From Kalmusia sp. IMI 367209 (Eukaryota; Ascomycota; Dothideomycetes; Pleosporales; Didymosphaeriaceae): DNA of 64,000 nucleotides. Of this stretch, positions 57,959-64,000 are shown piece by piece (the stretch's first letter is position 1; the number at the start of each line of letters is the position of its first letter). The position numbers and the translations under genes were made by a program. The stretch lies in assembly GCA_027946365.1 (NCBI GenBank), contig JAPEUQ010000002.1, positions 2,232,001 to 2,296,000 of the forward strand. Direction: 5' to 3'. Under the pieces are notes generated by a model, which did not search any database, had not been told where the DNA came from, and saw only the letters and a program-made list of their open reading frames with translations.

Positions 57959-58856
57959 ACGTGTTTCATAAGCGAGTCGCCAACCCAAGCGAGTCGCCAA
58001 CGCGATTTTATACTAGAAAATCAAAAGTCTAGAGCTCTATATCTCTAAATCTAATTAATAAAAATTTCTAAAATTTTAACTAGTAGTAGTTATCTATATA
58101 TTTTCTAGATTCTATAAGTTTTAACTTAGTAGCTAATTTATTACGTAAGCTATACTAGCTTAAAAATCTTTTTTAAAATTCTTAGTTTCTTTAGTATCTA
58201 TAGTACTAGTAGAGCTATAAATTTATAAATTAAATATTATATTTTTATATATAAAATACTCTTTATGTAATTATTAAAAGCTAAGTATAAAGAAAAGTAG
58301 TAGTTACTAGGATTAGAAAATTTAAGCGAGTTTAGCTTATTTTCTAATAACTTCTCTATAGAGTTACTAATTTATATATAACTTTAATATACTATAGTTT
58401 ATATAAAATTATATTATATATAAAATTTTAGATTATTATACCTTACTATAGTAGAGTTATCTAAGAAAAAGTAGATTTTAGTACTTAGTAGCTTTAAGCT
58501 AATATAGCTTACGTAATATAATAGTTACTAAGTTAAAACTTATAAAGTTTAGAATTTATATATATAGTTACTACTAGTTTAAATTTTAGATTATTATATC
58601 TTACTATAGTAGAGTTATCTAAGAAAAGGTAGATTTTAGTACTTTATAGTTTTAAGCTAATATAACTTACGTAATATAGTAGCTACTAAGTTAGAATTTA
58701 AAAAATCTAAAGCTAATATATATAGCTACTACTAGTTAAAATTCTAGAAATTTTTATTAATTATATTTAGAGATATAAAGCTCTAGATCTTTAATTTTCT
58801 AGTATAAAATCACGTTGGCGACTCGCTTGGGTTGGCGACTCGCTTATGAAACACGT
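57959..58856. mobile_element. Non-autonomous pogo/Fot1-like element (MITE-type), 898 bp
   Basis: Perfectly placed between two TA dinucleotides (57957-57958 and 58857-58858), with terminal inverted repeats starting ACGTGTTTCATAAGC. The first 140 bp at each end match with only a few, mostly C/T, differences, and similarity continues to roughly 220 bp. Each end carries the 13-mer GCGAGTCGCCAAC twice, separated by CCAA. There is no open frame. Near the right end a unit of about 158 bp is tandemly duplicated (58423-58580 and 58581-58735). TA target and ACGT ends fit the Tc1/mariner pogo-Fot1 group. It sits inside the hAT element, so it arrived later. Confidence 0.85.
58423..58735. repeat. Tandem duplication of about 158 bp inside the small element
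   Basis: Two adjacent copies beginning AAATTTTAGATTATTATA; landmarks CTTACTATAGTAGAG and GCTTACGTAATATA (ACTTACGTAATATA in copy 2) recur in the same order. Part of the unit recurs inverted near 58.13-58.18 kb, so it belongs to the extended inverted repeat. Confidence 0.8.
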
Positions 58857-58859
58857 TAG

Positions 58860-59690
58860 TTACTAATTTATCTTATAGTAACTAAGTTAGTAATTAGTAA
58901 CTGAGATTTTTAATAAATATAATTAGTAATTAGTAATTAGTAACTAACTTAGTAATACTAAGTAATTACTGAGTTACTAATTAGTAACTAAGATTAAAAA
59001 TAGTAGAAATATATAAGAAAAATATAAATATAGCGTTTATAATATATTATATTATACTATAGTTTTAAGATATATAGATATTTAGACTATTTAAGTTATT
59101 TAAGTTATATTTTTGTTTTTAAGAATATAAAATCAATAGTAACTTATATAAAAACTATAATAATTTATAGTAAAACTATAGTTTACTAAATATTATTAAT
59201 AAAATTCTACTAATAGATAGAAATAATATAAATAATAAAGTAATATACTAATATTTTACTATATAAGATAAGTTTATTAACTATTTATTACTATATACTA
59301 ATACTAAAAAACGAGAAGTACTAGTTATAAAGTCTAATATAGATAGTATAATAAGATTAACTACTATAACTAAAAGTATAGTCTAGATTAATCTTAATAT
59401 AATTAAGATTATTTAAATTATATAATTTAATACCTAGAAAATAATTAATTAAAAACGCTACTTTCTATAACTAAGTATAAATATATAAGAAGTATAGTTA
59501 GTAGTTCTAATAGAAAATACTAATTATAGTATTAATTTAAAATATTATAATTATAGTAATTAATAAAAGTAGTAGAATTCTATATAAATATAATAATTTA
59601 ATTAGAATTACTCAAAATACTTAATTAAGGAATAAGAAATTAATTTTTAAAAAAACTAATTTTGATAGCTAGTTATAAGTGTAGTTAATA
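58860..59690. repeat. Left arm of long inverted repeat in the hAT element
   Basis: About 0.83 kb that is the imperfect reverse complement of 61.06-61.95 kb. Clear anchors: AGATTAAAAATAGTAGAAAT followed by ATATAGCGTTTATAATATAT (about 59000-59060) and AGTTCTAATAGAAAATACTA (about 59493), each found inverted on the right. I estimate roughly 70-75% identity by eye. Confidence 0.75.
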
Positions 59691-59699
59691 TAGAAAAAT

Positions 59700-60450
59700 T
59701 AAAAGATTTATATCTTATTACTATTCTTAATCCTTAATTTAAATTAGATATATTTAATTGTGGAGGAATAAGTAAGCTAGAAATTACTATAATTTAGTGA
59801 GCGAATTAATTAGATTGCTATATAAGAAAAGATTACCTATCTAGCTAGTATATATATAAGAGCTTAGAATAAAATATTCTAAGCTCTATATAACAACTTT
59901 AGAAGCTTAGGGGGTTACGGGTTTTATGATCTAAAAAATGACGCTTAGTCTATAGTACTTAATAGAGCCTCATTTCCTTAACATTAATAAATTAGACTAT
60001 AGCCCTATAATTATTAACGATATAAAAGATTATTTTTATAGAAATCTATAATAAATATAAAGAATTTTATAATTCTAGTATTATTAATAATAATAATAAT
60101 AATAATAATTCTATAAATTTAGATTTAAATTTAGATTTAAATAATAATAGTAGTGATGATGAATTATATATTACTAGTAATAATATTAATAATTTAATAA
60201 TAGAAAATGAGCTAGAGCTTTATTTAACTAAAACTAGAGTTCCTAAAGATATTAATATAAAAGACTATTATAATTCTAATAAAACTAGATTTCTATTATA
60301 TATAAAATAGCTAAAGACTATTTAGCTATTTTATCTACTTCTAATGCTAGTAAATCTACTTTTCTAAAGTAGTGTGATATAGTTACTAAAAAAAAAGAAA
60401 TAGACTATTATCTAGTACTATTAAAAAAACTTATTATATTAAAAAGATAG
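59700..60450 (+). pseudogene. hAT transposase remnant (C-terminal part)
   Basis: Readable pieces in order: DLYLITILNP-stop-FKLDIF at about 59704-59756 (hAT proteins have LDPRFKLD there, so CGA became TAA/TGA); an open stretch of about 90 codons (60041-60300) with an Asn-run, then DDELYI, ENELELYLTKTRVPKD and IKDYYNSNKTRF; then IAKDYLAILSTSNAS-KSTF, DIVTKK and RNRLLSSTIKK (60308-60430) over two frameshifts. The last block is the hAT family C-terminal dimerisation domain (typical reading: IAKDYLAIPATSAPSERVFS...TKKRNRL). Stops and shifts make it non-functional. Residues are read from the decayed sequence as it stands. Confidence 0.8.
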
Positions 60451-61059
60451 AAATATAGTAGAAGATAAAGAAGAAGAAATTAATAATAATAAACTATTAT
60501 TTAAAAAAATAAAGATCTAGAAGAAATAAAGGAAAATAAGTAGCTACTACTAGTAATAATACTATAATAGATTTAGAAGAAGATGAATTAGAAGATAAAT
60601 TAACTACTAGTATTACTAGTTATAATAGTACTAATAGTACTAATTATAGTTTATATAATTAGAAAGTATAATTAGAAAATAGAGAAAAAGATAAAATAGT
60701 AAAAAGATAAAGTATAAGTAGTAATTATATAGAAAACTATTTTTTTATCTAATCTTATATGGGTTTCTTTATATATAAAATTCTATATTCTATTTTTTAT
60801 TATATATAAATATAAAGTATTTAGATTCTATAATCTTTTATAACTTAAAATAGTCTAGTTATTCTATTTTTAAAAAGTCAACTACTAAGCTACTTATAGA
60901 GGTAGTTAAATTTTTAGTTTTTAAAAATTATTTTCTACCCTTTAGATTATATAATCTAGAAAATTTCAGCAATATTAGGCCGCGCTAAAGTCCTACGATA
61001 GTAATATAAAATAACTCAGTTATACTATTTATATTAGATTTTATAGCTAGTGTTTTCGT

Positions 61060-61973
61060 TTTTATAGTTATTGACTACGCTTATGACTCGTTGTTAAGAT
61101 TGATATTTTTAAATAAATTATTTTCTTATTATTCAATTAAGTTATTTTAGTAATTTTAATTAAATTATTATAGTTATATAGAACTCTATAGCTTTTATTA
61201 ATTATTATAGTTATAATATTATAAATTATTACTATAACTAGTATTTTCTATTAGAACTACTAAATAGACTTTTTATACGTTCATAGCTAGTAATAGAAAA
61301 TAGCGTTTTTAATAAATTATTTTCTAGATATTTAACTAACTGTTTTAAATAATTTCTACTATTCTAGATGAATTTAAACTATTTATCTCATTATAATAGT
61401 TATTTTAATTATAATATTTAAATTGGACTTTATAACTAGTAATTTTAAATCTTTAGTATTACTATCTATCTATAGATAGCTAAGATATTTATCTTCTATA
61501 GTAGAATATTATCATTTTATATAATTATTCAAATTATTTTTATTTATTAATAAGTTATTAGTATAGTTTATATATAATTTATATATAATTATAGTAAAGT
61601 ATAGTTCTGCGTTAAATTATAATAGTATTTATAGTAGTTACTACTAATTTTATAATCTTAAAATTAAAAACACGACTTTAATAGCTTAAATAGTCTAAAT
61701 AACTATTTATCTTATAACTATAGTATAATATAATATATTATAAACGCTATATCTATATTTCTCTTATATATTTCTACTATTTTTAATCTTAGTTACTAAT
61801 TAGTAACTAAGTAATTATAGTATTACTAAATTTTCTCGTTAGTAATTAGTAATTAGTAATTAGTAACTAAGGAATTACTAAATATATTAGTAACTGAGTA
61901 ATTACTTACTAATACTATTTAGTAATACTAAGTAATACTAAGTAATACTAATTACTAAAAATTTATAACACTA
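61060..61973. repeat. Right arm of long inverted repeat in the hAT element
   Basis: Imperfect reverse complement of 58.86-59.69 kb (see that entry), running to the right terminal repeat at 61973. Confidence 0.75.
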
Positions 61974-62499
61974 TAATAGACATCTATATTCTTACTCTAT
62001 CATTGTACCAGATTTGCAGTGGAAGGTGTAACAGCCAAAAAGGATAGTAAATGATAAAATAGTAGTAATTCCTCTCCTACTTTATAACTTAAGAAGGCGT
62101 GTAAAAGAGAGTAATATAAAGGGTTTATATAAGTTTATTAAATTAATCTAATAAGATTATCTAAGTAAGGCTTAGCATATACTCTAATTAAAAGTTATTC
62201 AACTTAAATAAGAGAGAGGATATAGTATATATATTATCCGTTAAGGATAAGCCTATTATAGTAGTAACTATATTAAGTTATAGTCTTCCCTCCGTTAATA
62301 AATTATTATAAATAGTAATCTCTTTATAATATTCTCCTTCTTCTCTACTAAGCTAAGTACGCCGCATAAACTATATAATCTTATATTAATAACTACTATT
62401 TATATATTATCTAGCTTCTACTTTATCTATAAAAAAATATATATATCGAAATTAATCTTACTACCTAACTATCTACTACTACCAGTCCTACTATCTTTT

Positions 62500-63230
62500 C
62501 TATAAATAATAACGTATATATTAGAGCCCTTATAGATTCTATATAATATATATATAGAGTTTAATTAGAGATAGCTATATTATATAAAGATTATAGAATT
62601 ATTTACCTAGTCTATAAAATACTTAAAAGGTAGTATAAAGAGGGTAGTAGAAGACTCTATATTTAAATATAAAGTAGATGCTTGAGGTATATAAACTAAA
62701 GTAAATAGTAATAGTAAACCTAAAGAATATAGATATAGTTACCTCTAATAGATATATAGTACTATTATAGGGATAAGAGCTTTAGGGTATTATACGCTAG
62801 AGTAAGTACTAAAGGTGCCGTTCTAGTAATAGAAAATAATAACTAAAGTTTATCTATAAATTATTAGATAATAAGAGCGTTACCTAGATATATAAGATCC
62901 TCCTTAGTATAGTAAGGTTAGACTAGGTATACTACTTAAATAGTAATAGTAATAAGGTAGTAGATATCTAAGTTATTATATATAGAATAAGTAAACTTTT
63001 TTTTAAATATAGAGCTTATAGTAGTTTTATATATTTTTAGGTTATAAAGGTGCTTAAGTAAGTAAAGCTTAAGCTATTATAAAATTAAATAGCTATATAG
63101 ACTAGATTTAGTCGCTAGATTAAAGTGACTATTAATAAAGTCTATATTAACATTAAATATAAAAGGATTTAGAAGATTTTAAAAAGATAACTAATACTAT
63201 TCTAAGGGAACTAGTATTACGGCCTTCTTA
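62500..63230 (+). repeat. Outer inverted-repeat copy, right
   Basis: Partner of the block at 57.24-57.9 kb in opposite orientation (see that entry). It starts near TAGAGATAGCTATATTATAT and ends near CTAAGGGAACTAGTATTACG. Confidence 0.75.
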
Positions 63231-63589
63231 TTCTATTTTAGATAATATTCCTACCTTATATAATAATAATAATAATAATAATAAGTATTTAGTTAATTAA
63301 AAGATATAGTTCTAGTAAATAGATAAAAATAATAAATAAACTTTTATAAAGCTTTTTTAATTAGTTAAAGCTAGACTTAAATAATTATAAGCTATAAACT
63401 TTATAGTAGATAAAGATAATACTATACTATAAAAATTATAAAGAAAATCTTAATTATTTTAAAATTCTTAGTCTCAATTACTAGAAATAGTAAGATAGTA
63501 AAATAGTAATATTACTATTTTTCTTAATAGTAAATAGTAATAGTAAATAGTAATATATAAAATAGTAATATAGTAATAGTAATATAGTA

Positions 63590-63663
63590 AGATCTTACTA
63601 ATACTATATAGTAATACTAAGTAATACTAAGTAATATTTAATTACTATTTTTTTGTAACACTG
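63590..63663. repeat. Second hAT-like terminus
   Basis: Read on the minus strand, the sequence from 63663 begins CAGTGTTACAAAAAAATAG followed by AGTATTACTT-type subterminal motifs, the same design as the hAT end at 61973 but less mutated. The matching other end was not found in the window. Confidence 0.55.
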
Positions 63664-64000
63664 TCTTATACCATAGAATATATAGGATCCTATAGTATAG
63701 TTATATAATATTAGCTAACTATAAGCTATCCTATAGCTTAGCGTGGGATATTATAGAATATTACTTAATTATAGTAAGTAAGGGTCGTCATAAGTAACTA
63801 ATTCTTATATGGGATCCTAAATTCTAATACTTCGCTAGTATTACGCTCTCTACCTATCCTCTTAGTAATTAAGTCCTGTACTTCCCTAACTATTAGGGTC
63901 TCCTCTATCTAAATATATTTATATTTTCTTAATTAATATTTTATAAGCTTATTAATTATACTTTATATATATGTCTACCCCTCTTATAATAATACTATAT

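Larger units (their letters stand above)
57906..61973 (+). mobile_element. Degenerate hAT transposon
   Basis: Terminal inverted repeats: left TAGTATTATAAATTTTTAG at 57906, right (reverse complement) TAGTGTTATAAATTTTTAG ending at 61973. They resemble the CAGTGTTACAAA-type hAT end after C-to-T change. Subterminal AGTAAT-type motifs are dense at both ends. A transposase remnant lies between (59.7-60.45 kb). The total of 4068 bp includes an 898-bp later insertion near the left end. No clean 8-bp target duplication is visible (CTCTAACT against TAATAGAC), perhaps from later mutation or rearrangement. Confidence 0.7.
56700..64000. repeat. RIP-like AT-rich repeat block
   Basis: Base composition falls abruptly at about 56.7 kb and stays extremely AT- and TpA-rich to the window end, with hardly any open frame. 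CpA depletion with TpA excess is the classic result of repeat-induced point mutation. Transposon remnants identified inside are listed separately. Microsatellite runs of TAA type occur at about 60085-60115 and 63258-63283, and TAG/TAATAG-type runs at 63490-63600. No telomere repeat is reached. Confidence 0.9.

Noticed and set aside
63900..64000. Possible telomere at the AT-rich end
   Set aside because: No TTAGGG/CCCTAA repeats are present; the AT block simply continues to the window edge.

Overview
This window is a piece of a filamentous ascomycete (Pezizomycotina) chromosome. The genes carry short introns (about 48-190 bp, GT-AG, with one GC-AG). Several families present are typical of that group (a Gti1/Pac2 WOPR regulator, an RCR chitin-synthesis regulator, a fungal flotillin, an Mtf2-like mitochondrial protein). 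The right end is an extremely AT- and TpA-rich block that looks like RIP-mutated transposons. Dothideomycetes is my guess from overall feel; species cannot be named from sequence alone.

Layout. 1-9.2 kb holds one conserved uncharacterised gene (1.4-3.2 kb) and a 6 kb gene-free stretch that ends in microsatellites in front of a WOPR regulator (9.25-10.65 kb). 11.7-48.1 kb is ordinary, dense housekeeping DNA: a Dal5-type MFS permease (seven exons), RNA polymerase I subunit RPA2 carrying a 484-residue intein, the small GTPase ARL8, an RCR-type membrane protein, a flotillin, a frameshifted conserved hypothetical, the exon-junction factor PYM, the respiratory subunit QCR9, the N-recognin UBR1, a frameshifted Mtf2-like mitochondrial protein, a stomatin-like SPFH protein and a YPR011C-like mitochondrial carrier. 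A small thioredoxin (WCAQC active site) follows at 49.4 kb.

49.7-56.7 kb is an accessory border zone. A dead Dal5-type MFS permease (-), an apparently intact L-galactonate dehydratase-like enolase-superfamily gene (+) and a broken fungal-specific transcription factor (-) sit together. They look like a small sugar-acid catabolic cluster of which only the enzyme survives. The transcription factor ends exactly where the AT-rich block begins, and no Zn2Cys6 DNA-binding part is present.

56.7-64 kb is a RIP-like AT block. Within it I can recognise a degenerate hAT element (about 57.9-62.0 kb) with a readable transposase remnant, an 898-bp pogo/Fot1-like non-autonomous element inserted near its left end at a TA, a long imperfect inverted repeat, and a second pair of inverted repeat copies further out.

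The most notable item is the nuclear RPA2 intein. It splits the highly conserved SPRNMYQ/CQMGKQ motif, keeps splicing blocks A, B, F and G, and has a LAGLIDADG endonuclease domain whose second motif has lost its acidic residue. No prokaryote-type features, CRISPR arrays, rRNA or convincing tRNA genes were seen.
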